The notes beneath the pieces are model-generated. The model had not been told where the DNA came from, did no database searches, and saw nothing but the letters and a program-made list of their open reading frames with translations. From contig QKJO01000179.1 of the NCBI GenBank assembly GCA_003249275.1, positions 1-13,395 on the forward strand: 13,395 nucleotides of DNA, given 5' to 3'. Of this stretch, positions 7,110 through 13,395 are shown in pieces (position 1 is the stretch's first letter; each line of letters opens with the position of its first letter). Both the position numbers and the translations under genes were made by a program. This DNA comes from Spirochaetaceae bacterium. GTDB lineage: Bacteria; Spirochaetota; Spirochaetia; Spirochaetales_E; Spirochaetaceae_B.

Positions 7110-7122
7110 CAGGATAATCCTG
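7110..7122. promoter_or_regulatory. 13-bp palindrome enclosing the chvE -10 element
   Basis: CAGGAT-A-ATCCTG is a perfect inverted repeat with a single central base. The -10 hexamer of the chvE promoter (TATCCT on the minus strand, 7116-7111) lies wholly inside it. A protein bound here would exclude RNA polymerase. The palindrome may also be a chance result. Confidence 0.4.
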
Positions 7123-7139
7123 ATTTTCTGATCTGTCAA
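7111..7139 (-). promoter_or_regulatory. Sigma-70-type promoter of the chvE operon
   Basis: On the minus strand TTGACA (7139-7134) is a perfect -35 element, followed after exactly 17 bases by TATCCT (7116-7111), a four-of-six match to the -10 consensus. Transcription should begin near 7104, leaving a leader of about 100 bases before the chvE ATG at 7004. This is the best promoter match I found in the window, and nearby repeats suggest it is tightly controlled. Confidence 0.7.
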
Positions 7140-7245
7140 ACTATTTTTTTCCACCTCTATTCCCGATTTTCACGGTTTTCAGACATTGAATCACTTGAAA
7201 AGGCTGATTTCCATCCATTCGGCAATGACCGGACCGGTTTGATTC

Positions 7246-7264
7246 CTTTCGTTTATGTTCGCAG
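7246..7264. promoter_or_regulatory. Distal copy of the candidate DeoR-family operator
   Basis: This stretch repeats 13 bases of the proximal site exactly: TTCGTTTATGTTC at 7248-7260 and at 7076-7088, in the same orientation and 172 bp apart. Upstream and distal operators of this kind can act through DNA looping. It lies between the chvE promoter and the divergent ABC-F gene and could affect either. The rest of the 430-base gap (7005-7433) holds no convincing gene and no clear plus-strand promoter. Confidence 0.45.
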
Positions 7265-7433
7265 GACGGGGCTTGAACAAAGAAAGAATCTGTTTTTTAA
7301 TGAAGACATTCTGAAACAGAGGTGGAAAATGAGACTGATCTAGAGCAGAGATAATATAGGCATTCAGCCTGCAGCGAGCGTTCTCTGTCTCAACGATCAT
7401 ATCAGCTCCGGATCAAACATCTGGAGGTTCCCC

Positions 7434-8984
7434 GTGAATCAGATCATCCTGAACAATGTTTCCATCTCCTATACACAACCCCTTTTCTCAGATCTCAGCA
7501 TAACCATTCCTTCGGGATGGACAGGCATATCAGGTCCCAACGGCTGTGGAAAATCAAGTCTGGCCGACTTTATCCGGAACAGTCTGAGCGGAATCTCATC
7601 CCCGGAGAAAGAGGGCCGCTTCACCGGCGAGATAAAGGGTCCCCCGACTGTACGCTATCTGCCCCAGCTTCCTGTCCCCCGACAGGAGGACCTCTTCGAT
7701 TTCTTCTATTCCGGCGGGAATGAAAACCGCCTTCTGGCTTCCCTGCTGGAACTTCAGGAGGAGTGGATCTACAGCCTTGATGAGATCAGCTTCGGAGAAA
7801 AGCGGAGACTTCAGATCGCTCTGGCCCTGTCGGAACATCCGGATGTACTGATCCTGGACGAACCGGAGAACCATCTGGACAGTGCAGGCAAAAAACTGGC
7901 CATCGAGACTCTTAAAACCTACGGGGGAATCGGGATCATCATCGGCCACAGCAGGGATATAATGAACAGCCTCTGCCGGTCCACCCTGCTGATCTACCAG
8001 GGCCGGTGGCACTGGTATCAAAGCACCCTGTCCGAGGCGCTTGATCTCTACAGACGGGAAGAGGAGTCTGCCGGCAGACAGAGGCAGAACCTGAAAAGAC
8101 AGATCAGCCGGCAGAAACAGACCCTGCAAACCTACAGCAGCAGAGCTGACAAAGCGGAGAAATCGCTCTCCAAAAAGAGACTGGCTCCCGGGGACAGAGA
8201 CGGAAAGGGCGCCATTGACCTGGCAAGACTCACCGGAGCGGATAAAAGCGCCTCCAGGAAGGTCGCCCTGCAGAAGAACCTCATCCGGTCTACGGCAGAG
8301 ATTCTGGAGAATACAGGCAGGGACAGATACATCAAACTTGGACTGACGGTGGAAGGTGGAAAAAGCCGCCGGGACCGTCTGATATCCCTGCCGGCGGGAG
8401 AGCACGAACTCTTCCCCGGGTTCTCCCTTGTTCTTCCTGAACTGACCGTCGGATCTGAAGACCGGATCGTCATTACCGGCAGAAACGGAAGCGGCAAGTC
8501 CAGCCTCCTCAAATACATGAGCCTTCATCTGGCGGCGCCCCTTCCCTGGGAGTGGATACCCCAGGAGATGGATAAGGAGGGCAGAGAGAGTCTATGGTCA
8601 AAATTCGAAGTGCTGAACGACAGGGAGAGAGCGGATGTTCTGGCTTATTTTTCCCGCATGGCCTCAAACCCCTCCCAGCTTGTCCGTGAAATGAAAGCCA
8701 GCCCCGGTGAAACAAAAAAACTGAATCTGGCCATGACCTTTCTGAACTACTCCGAACTGATTCTGATGGATGAACCCTCCAATCATCTGGACATCTTCTC
8801 CATACAGGTGCTTGAAGAGGCTCTGGCAGGATACCCCGGAGCTCTGGTTTTCGTGAGTCATGAAGAGAATTTCTGCCGTTCCGTCGTCAACCGCAGATGG
8901 CACATCGACAACGGAACGGTCACCGTGGTGGAACAGGAAAACGTCGGGGACCGGACCGAAGCGGGAATGTCTATACTTCTCTGA
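7434..8984 (+). CDS. ABC-F family ATPase with diverged signature motifs
   Basis: A 516-residue protein with two ABC ATPase domains joined by a charged helical linker (about 200-300) and no membrane segment, the layout of ABC-F proteins that act on the ribosome. Domain 1: Walker A GPNGCGKSS (34-42), Walker B with DEPENHLD (142-149), His172 switch. Domain 2: GRNGSGKSS (349-357), DEPSNHLD (446-453), His476. The linker ends with GDRDGKGAIDLARLTGADKS, a stretch seen in some ABC-F subgroups. The expected LSGGE signatures are altered to ISFGEK (118-123) and ASPGETKK (422-429). It starts with GTG; GGAGG at 7423-7427 gives a six-base spacer. It is the only plus-strand gene between two sugar operons and shares its upstream region with chvE. 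Roles in the family include translation rescue and resistance to ribosome-binding antibiotics; which applies cannot be told. Its 3' end overlaps the CBS-ACT gene by 14 bases. Confidence 0.88.
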   Translation: MNQIILNNVSISYTQPLFSDLSITIPSGWTGISGPNGCGKSSLADFIRNSLSGISSPEKEGRFTGEIKGPPTVRYLPQLPVPRQEDLFDFFYSGGNENRLLASLLELQEEWIYSLDEISFGEKRRLQIALALSEHPDVLILDEPENHLDSAGKKLAIETLKTYGGIGIIIGHSRDIMNSLCRSTLLIYQGRWHWYQSTLSEALDLYRREEESAGRQRQNLKRQISRQKQTLQTYSSRADKAEKSLSKKRLAPGDRDGKGAIDLARLTGADKSASRKVALQKNLIRSTAEILENTGRDRYIKLGLTVEGGKSRRDRLISLPAGEHELFPGFSLVLPELTVGSEDRIVITGRNGSGKSSLLKYMSLHLAAPLPWEWIPQEMDKEGRESLWSKFEVLNDRERADVLAYFSRMASNPSQLVREMKASPGETKKLNLAMTFLNYSELILMDEPSNHLDIFSIQVLEEALAGYPGALVFVSHEENFCRSVVNRRWHIDNGTVTVVEQENVGDRTEAGMSILL

Positions 8985-9615
8985 CGTCCACAACCCTTTC
9001 GGTGAAGGGCTGGATGGCCTGTATAAGGTCCTGCTCTTTGATGCTTCTGACCTTGATGACGGCATATCGGTTTGTGGCGTTTTCACCGAGCATATTGCCG
9101 AAGGAGACGATATCACCTCCTGCATCGGCGATGGCCTTGGACAGATCGGCCAGCTCTCCCCTCTTTTCGGGCATAAGGATGGTCAGCCTGATTCCATTCT
9201 CCCTGGCGCCGAAGAGCTCGACGAAGACTCTGAACAGGTCCGACTCGGTAATGATGCCTGTGAGTATCCCGTTTTCAACGATGGGGAGGCCCCCGATATT
9301 GTTGTCCGCCATGATTCTGGCGGCATCCTCAAGAGGCGTATCCGGTTCTATGGTGATGACATTTTTGGTCATCACCGACTTGACCTCAAGACGGGACATG
9401 AGGTTGGCGATTTCGTAGACATCCAGAGATGTGGCCGGAGAGGGAGAGGCGTACAGTATATCCTTCTCGGTGACTATTCCGATCAGGTGGTCATTCTTGT
9501 CGATGACGGGAAGCCTGTGAACTTTTTCCTTTTTCATTTTGTTGCGGGCTTCAGTAACGGGAGTGTCGGGAGAGGCGGTGACGGGGTTTTTGGTCATCCT
9601 GTATTTGACTTGCAT
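8971..9615 (-). CDS. CBS-CBS-ACT domain protein (AcuB-like)
   Basis: A 214-residue cytoplasmic protein with two CBS motifs and an ACT domain. CBS1 spans about 6-55 (RMTKNPVTASPDTPVTEA, then HRLPVIDKNDHLIGIVTEKD). CBS2 spans about 80-135 (VMTKNVITIEPDTPLEDA, then GGLPIVENGILTGIITESD). The ACT part spans about 141-214 (GIRLTILMPEKRGELADL, then YAVIKVRS). CBS pairs usually bind adenine nucleotides, and ACT domains bind small metabolites such as amino acids, so this looks like an energy or metabolite sensor. Bacillus AcuB has this layout; the true target here is unknown. CAGGAGGAATC before the ATG is a very strong ribosome binding site. It lies downstream of yjfF on the same strand, 249 bases on, and could be read from that operon or its own weak promoter. 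No terminator separates it from the convergent ABC-F gene, whose end it overlaps. Confidence 0.88.
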   Translation of the reverse strand: MQVKYRMTKNPVTASPDTPVTEARNKMKKEKVHRLPVIDKNDHLIGIVTEKDILYASPSPATSLDVYEIANLMSRLEVKSVMTKNVITIEPDTPLEDAARIMADNNIGGLPIVENGILTGIITESDLFRVFVELFGARENGIRLTILMPEKRGELADLSKAIADAGGDIVSFGNMLGENATNRYAVIKVRSIKEQDLIQAIQPFTERVVDVREV

Positions 9616-9669
9616 GATTCCTCCTGATTATCAAGGCTGACGGGCAGCATTGACGGTTCCTGTATTGAA

Positions 9670-9714
9670 GCCGGAAAGATCCGGCGTCAAATCGGAAAGT
9701 CCCGGGCCGGGGCT
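9670..9714 (-). other. Two small hairpins between yjfF and the CBS-ACT gene
   Basis: AGTCCC/GGGGCT (9698-9714, one G-T pair, 5-base loop) and GCCGGA-AAGA-TCCGGC (9670-9685, perfect) lie in the 249-base gap. On the minus strand the first is followed by a loosely T-rich stretch (TTCCGATTTG), so it could weakly terminate the ytf/yjf operon. Neither has a proper T-tract. I see no coding sequence in 9616-9864. Confidence 0.3.
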
Positions 9715-9864
9715 CTCATATCCTGAATTCTAAAGTGCATTTCCGAGGATGACAACGTTTTTTTGGATGAACTCATTTACCGGGAAGAACAGGGGGGTCA
9801 GGAAAGAGACAGCCGTCAGTACGACCGCACTTCTCCCCAGCCCCCGGTTCCGGAGGACCTGGTC

Positions 9865-10839
9865 TCAGGATCTGGAGTCCAGATTTCTAGTGGACAGATA
9901 TCTCTGAAGCAGAATAAACAGGGAGATCAGCACGCCGATGAAAATTTTGGTCCACCAGGTACTGAGGTTGCCCTGAAAGGTAATGATCGTCTGAATCAGT
10001 CCGAGGATCAGGACACCGACCAGCGTCCCTTCTACAAATCCGACCCCGCCCGTCAGAAGGGTGCCGCCGATGACCACCGCCGCAATGACGTCCAGCTCCA
10101 GTCCCGTACCGGCCAGCGGATAGCCCGCCAGGGTATAGAGAGAATAGACAAGACCGCCTAGAGCGCAGATCGTACTGTTCAGGGTATAGATAAGCACCTT
10201 TGTCGTCCCGACGGGCAGACCCATCAGTACGGCCGACTTCTCATTTCCCCCGATGGCATAGACATTCCGTCCGAACCTGGTGAAGTGAAGCAGATAGATG
10301 CCTATGATCACGACCAGTATGAAGATGATGGCAAATGACGGCAGCCTCACCCCCTTTCCGAAGTTAATGGACAGCCGGGAAAGATTGAGGAAAAACTCAT
10401 CCTTGATCGGAACCGAATCCAGACTGATCAGAAAAGAGAGACCCCGGGCAAGGAACATTCCCACAAGGGTCACCAGAAAGGGGGGCAGTTCCAGAAAATG
10501 GATCAGCGATCCCATTGTGAATCCCAGGAAGGCTCCGCTCAACAGGCAGATGAGGATCACCGCCTGGGGATTCATATGGTACCGTGAAAGCAGATTGGCG
10601 CTCAGAACACCCGTAAAGGCGACCAGAGAACCGACGGAAAGGTCGATCCCCCCGGATATGATGACAAAGGTCATTCCGACAGCGATGATTCCCACAAAGG
10701 CGTTATCGATGAAGAGGTTGACGAACACCCTGGGAGACAGAAATCCCCTGTAGACGATCGCACCCGCCGCATAGATGAGGAAGAAGACGAGGAAGGTGGT
10801 TAAAAGAGGTATATTCTTCTGATTGATCGAGATTTTCAT
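9865..10839 (-). CDS. yjfF: Galactofuranose-type ABC transporter permease YjfF
   Basis: A 324-residue inner-membrane permease that follows E. coli YjfF closely: IDNAFVGIIAVGMTFVIISG leads into GGIDLSVG (63-70), then FTGVL, PPFLVTLVGMFLARGLSFLIS, TRFGRNVYAIGGNEKSAVLMG, LELDVIAAVVIGGTLLTGGVG and LSTWWTKIFIGVLI near the C-terminus. YjfF is one of two permease subunits of the YtfQRT-YjfF importer, which takes up galactofuranose in E. coli; the actual sugar here is inferred only. AGAGGTGA upstream is an excellent ribosome binding site, and the ATG overlaps the TGA of ytfT (ATGA). It is the last transporter gene of its operon. Length is normal and no defect is seen. Confidence 0.93.
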   Translation of the reverse strand: MKISINQKNIPLLTTFLVFFLIYAAGAIVYRGFLSPRVFVNLFIDNAFVGIIAVGMTFVIISGGIDLSVGSLVAFTGVLSANLLSRYHMNPQAVILICLLSGAFLGFTMGSLIHFLELPPFLVTLVGMFLARGLSFLISLDSVPIKDEFFLNLSRLSINFGKGVRLPSFAIIFILVVIIGIYLLHFTRFGRNVYAIGGNEKSAVLMGLPVGTTKVLIYTLNSTICALGGLVYSLYTLAGYPLAGTGLELDVIAAVVIGGTLLTGGVGFVEGTLVGVLILGLIQTIITFQGNLSTWWTKIFIGVLISLFILLQRYLSTRNLDSRS

Positions 10840-11891
10840 GCTTCACCTCTCTTGCTGAAGATCTTGCCGATCCTGGTCTTCAGGATGTCCGACTGGATCA
10901 GGGCGACAAGGATGATGATGAACGCTTTGAACACGAGAACGACCTGCGGCGGGATTCCCCGGGTGATGATGGTCGTTGTAAGGGACTGTATGATCAGTGC
11001 ACCGATGATTGATCCGGCCAGTGAGAACCGTCCGCCGTTGATTGTCCCTCCGATGATGACCGAAGCAATGGCATCCAGTTCCAGAAAGAGTCCCGCATTG
11101 TTGGCATCCGCCGCTTTGATATCGGCACAGACGACCAGTCCCGCAAGACCTGCACAGAAACCGGAAAAGGCGTAGGTCATGGATTTTATAAGCTTGACTC
11201 TGATACCCATATAGTGGCTGGCCAGTGAGTTGGCTCCGCAGGCCTCGACAAAGAGTCCCAGGGAGGTCTTTCTCATCAAAAGCCAGGTGAAAAGACAGAG
11301 AAGAATCACAAGAATGATGGGAAAGGGAATACCGAGAAGGAATCCGCTTCCCACAAACTGAAAGGGTTTGTGCTCATAGACAATGATCTGCCCGTGAGTG
11401 ATCAGCTGGGCAATTCCCCGTCCCGCCGTCATCAGAATAAGTGTGGCGATGATGGGCTGAACTCCGATAAAGGAGACCAGAAACCCGTTCCAGAACCCGA
11501 AGAGGACAGAAAGCCCCAGAGGTACAAGTAAAACGATGATCAGTGAAGTCTGATCCCCGTACTCCAGAATTCCCTGAACATACCCCGGTCTGATCAACTG
11601 TGCGGCAAGAGCTCCCGATATGGCCATGATGGCACCAACGGACAGGTCCACCCCGCCGGTTGCATAGACGATGGTCATCCCGATTGTGATGAGCATGACC
11701 GGAGCCCCGCGGTTCAGGATGTCTATCAGAGAACCGAAAAGGTGTCCGTTCTTGATCTCTATCCTGAAAAATCCGTCTGTAAACAGTAGGTTGAACAGCA
11801 GAATGGCTACAAGAGCCAGAAAGGGATAGAGCAGGTTTTGTTCAATATTCGGCAGCAGTTTCCCTTTTTTTGCCTGAATGCCCTTATTCAT
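10836..11891 (-). CDS. ytfT: Galactofuranose-type ABC transporter permease YtfT
   Basis: A 351-residue inner-membrane permease. After a basic N-terminal tail (to about 18) come hydrophobic segments and FGSLIDILNRGAPVMLITIGMT, then GGVDLSVGAIMAISGA (79-94). Further on are QPIIATLILMTAGRGIAQLIT, RKTSLGLFVEACG, ADIKAADANNAGLFLELDAIASVIIGG and FSLAGSIIGALIIQ. This pattern is specific to YtfT rather than RbsC or XylH. It pairs with YjfF to form the channel of the importer, powered by YtfR. Its start overlaps the ytfR stop by eight bases, and AGGGGGAT precedes the ATG; its TGA overlaps the yjfF start by four bases. The tight overlaps imply coupled, near-equal synthesis of the three subunits. Confidence 0.93.
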   Translation of the reverse strand: MNKGIQAKKGKLLPNIEQNLLYPFLALVAILLFNLLFTDGFFRIEIKNGHLFGSLIDILNRGAPVMLITIGMTIVYATGGVDLSVGAIMAISGALAAQLIRPGYVQGILEYGDQTSLIIVLLVPLGLSVLFGFWNGFLVSFIGVQPIIATLILMTAGRGIAQLITHGQIIVYEHKPFQFVGSGFLLGIPFPIILVILLCLFTWLLMRKTSLGLFVEACGANSLASHYMGIRVKLIKSMTYAFSGFCAGLAGLVVCADIKAADANNAGLFLELDAIASVIIGGTINGGRFSLAGSIIGALIIQSLTTTIITRGIPPQVVLVFKAFIIILVALIQSDILKTRIGKIFSKRGEA

Positions 11892-13395
11892 CCGATCCCC
11901 CTTGCGCCAGTGTATTCATGATCTGGTCTTCGCTGATGCCGCCGGATGTAAGTTCTCCAATTTTCTTCCTGTCTTTCAGGACAACGACCCGGTTGCAGCA
12001 TCTGGTAACCTCTTCAAGTTCGGAGGAAATAAAGAGGACCGATCGGTTCTCAGTTCTCATCTTCTCAATTATTTTTTCAATTTCGGCCTTGGCACCGACA
12101 TCGATTCCCCGTGTCGGCTCATCCAGAATCAGAAATCTGGGGTCCATAGCCAGCCATCTGGCCAGAATCAGTTTCTGCTGGTTTCCGCCGCTCAGAGTTT
12201 CAGCCCGCTGTTCCTTGTTGTGGGTCTTGATTCTCAGAAGGCTGATGAATTTATCGGATATTTCGTTCTGCTCCGCTTTCGTCAGACCCTTGAAGACTCC
12301 CTTCCGTGCCTGCAGGGCCAGAATAATATTCTCCCTCACTGTCAGGTCTGGAATGATTCCCTCTGTCTTTCTGTCTTCGGGACAGAAGGCGAAGGATGCC
12401 GCAATGGCGGCCCGGGGATTCTTGAAGACCTTCTCTTTATTGTCCAGTCTGATGGTTCCCTGTGTGGGCCTGTCTATGCCGAACAGAAGTTTGGCCATCT
12501 CGGTACGGCCCGAACCCAGAAGACCGGCAAGTCCCAGGACTTCTCCCTCCCGGAGGGCAAGATCGAAGGGTTCGATGACGCCTTTTTTCCCCGTATTCTC
12601 CAGAGTCATGAAGGGTTCTCCCTCCTGGGAGACTCCCGCGCCTTCCGACTGGAGTTCACCCAGATCATTGACTTCTCTTCCCAGCATGCTGGAAATCAGC
12701 TTCAGCCTGGGGAAATCCTTTGTCACGAATTCTCCCACGAAACTTCCGTTTCGGAGAACCGTGATCCTGTCCGAAGTTTCGTACACCTGATCCAGAAAGT
12801 GGGTGATAAAAATGATGCCGATTCCTTCGGCCTTCAACTTGTTCATGACCGTAAAAAGCTGATCGCACTCCGCCTGGTCAAGACTCGATGTTGGTTCGTC
12901 CAGAATGAGAATTTGCGCCTTGATGTCCAGGGCTCTGGCAATGGCAATCATCTGCTGAATGGCCGTGGAACAGGACGAGAGCTGCCTGGTCACATCGATG
13001 TTGACGTCCAGTCTCTTCAGAGCTTCCCTGGCTCTCAGGTTCATCTCCTTCCAGTTGACGCTCCCGAATTTCATGGGCTGTCTGCCGATGAAGATATTTT
13101 CCGCAATAGAGAGATTGGGTACAAGATTGACTTCCTGATAGACCGTACTGATCCCGTTGCGCGAGGCATCCATGGGGGATGCGGATTCAAAATCCCGGCC
13201 TTCGTAGAGTATCGTCCCCGAATCTTTCTTGTAAAATCCGGTCAGCACTTTTATCAGGGTTGACTTTCCTGCTCCATTTTCACCCATCAGAGCGTGGATC
13301 TCTCCGCGCCTGAGTGTAAAATTTACAGAAGCAAGAGCCTTCACACCGGGAAAGCTCTTGCTCAGACCCCTGATTTCAAGCAACTGACTTTCATC
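11884..13395 (-). CDS. ytfR: Galactofuranose-type ABC transporter ATPase YtfR, cut by the right edge of the window
   Basis: Two fused ATPase domains with a strong YtfR pattern. Counting from the TTG at 13383: Walker [10 protein letters not shown] (34-42), VYQEVNLVPNLSIAENIFIGR (81-101), Walker B ILILDEP (158-164), ITHFLDQVYETSDRITVLRNGSFVG (193-217). Domain 2 has GLLGSGRT (287-294), FCPEDRKTEGII (333-344), LSGGNQQ (397-403) and RGIDVGAK. The first base-called start would be TTG at 13383, but the frame stays open to the edge (reading Asp-Glu-Ser-Gln-Leu-Leu-Glu-Ile). E. coli YtfR also has extra residues there, so the real start is most likely beyond 13395. The ATG at 13394 is out of frame. The stop overlaps ytfT by eight bases. 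It supplies ATP hydrolysis for YtfT-YjfF; the matching binding protein YtfQ is expected just outside the window. Confidence 0.92.
   Translation of the reverse strand, partial: DESQLLEIRGLSKSFPGVKALASVNFTLRRGEIHALMGENGAGKSTLIKVLTGFYKKDSGTILYEGRDFESASPMDASRNGISTVYQEVNLVPNLSIAENIFIGRQPMKFGSVNWKEMNLRAREALKRLDVNIDVTRQLSSCSTAIQQMIAIARALDIKAQILILDEPTSSLDQAECDQLFTVMNKLKAEGIGIIFITHFLDQVYETSDRITVLRNGSFVGEFVTKDFPRLKLISSMLGREVNDLGELQSEGAGVSQEGEPFMTLENTGKKGVIEPFDLALREGEVLGLAGLLGSGRTEMAKLLFGIDRPTQGTIRLDNKEKVFKNPRAAIAASFAFCPEDRKTEGIIPDLTVRENIILALQARKGVFKGLTKAEQNEISDKFISLLRIKTHNKEQRAETLSGGNQQKLILARWLAMDPRFLILDEPTRGIDVGAKAEIEKIIEKMRTENRSVLFISSELEEVTRCCNRVVVLKDRKKIGELTSGGISEDQIMNTLAQGGSDE

Noticed and set aside
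7101..7343. 80-codon plus-strand ORF in the chvE/ABC-F gap, and a 69-codon ORF opposite
   Set aside because: Neither has a good ribosome binding site or known motif, and the plus-strand ORF begins inside the chvE promoter. The region is better explained as regulatory DNA.
11878..13263. Long plus-strand ORF (461 codons) opposite ytfR
   Set aside because: It mirrors an ATPase gene with unmistakable motifs; the antisense product shows no domain. The codon bias of the real gene keeps the frame open.

Overview
The window looks like a carbohydrate-uptake region from a free-living bacterium, most likely a spirochaete. That is an inference from the number of RbsA-type sugar importers, from the binding protein's signal peptide (an Ala-Glu-Gly-Gln junction with no lipobox cysteine), and from moderate GC with dense, mostly minus-strand packing. 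No rRNA, tRNA, CRISPR array, transposase or phage gene was found.

Left edge (1-660): a strong plus-strand terminator (30-72) closes a gene lying outside the window. It is followed by a structured leader holding a possible 20-codon ORF (114-176) with an excellent ribosome binding site, and then by a small RNHCP-type zinc-ribbon protein (274-657). The minus-strand pair to its right is a DeoR/GlpR-type regulator (2180-2959) overlapping an RbsA-like double ATPase (676-2196). No permease or binding protein follows that ATPase in the window, and its motifs are diverged.

Centre (2995-7433): a complete ChvE-GguA-GguB (MmsA/MmsB) monosaccharide importer runs on the minus strand as chvE (5922-7004), gguA (4256-5797) and gguB (3087-4256). 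A clean intrinsic terminator (2995-3036) ends it, and a hairpin (5815-5848) separates the binding-protein gene from the ATPase gene. Upstream of chvE is a near-consensus sigma-70 promoter (7111-7139). Its -10 lies inside a 13-bp palindrome, tandem 10-bp ATGTTCGTTT-like repeats cover the predicted start site, a second copy lies 172 bp away, and an inverted repeat lies in the 5' UTR. ATGTTCG resembles half-sites of DeoR/GlpR-family operators, so the regulator next door is a natural candidate.

Right half (7434-13395): a plus-strand ABC-F ATPase with unusual signature motifs (7434-8984) converges, with a 14-bp overlap, on a CBS-CBS-ACT protein (8971-9615). Beyond it a second importer runs in from the right edge as ytfR (partial), ytfT and yjfF, closely resembling the E. 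coli galactofuranose transporter YtfQRT-YjfF. Its three genes overlap by 8 and 4 bp. The ytfQ-like binding protein would lie past the right edge.

Together the genes give the cell two high-affinity importers for free sugars and one DeoR-type regulator. No catabolic enzymes are present, so imported sugars must feed pathways encoded elsewhere. The observations most worth a second look are the DeoR plus orphan-ATPase pair, the layered control region of chvE, and the leader-ORF/hairpin arrangement before the RNHCP gene.
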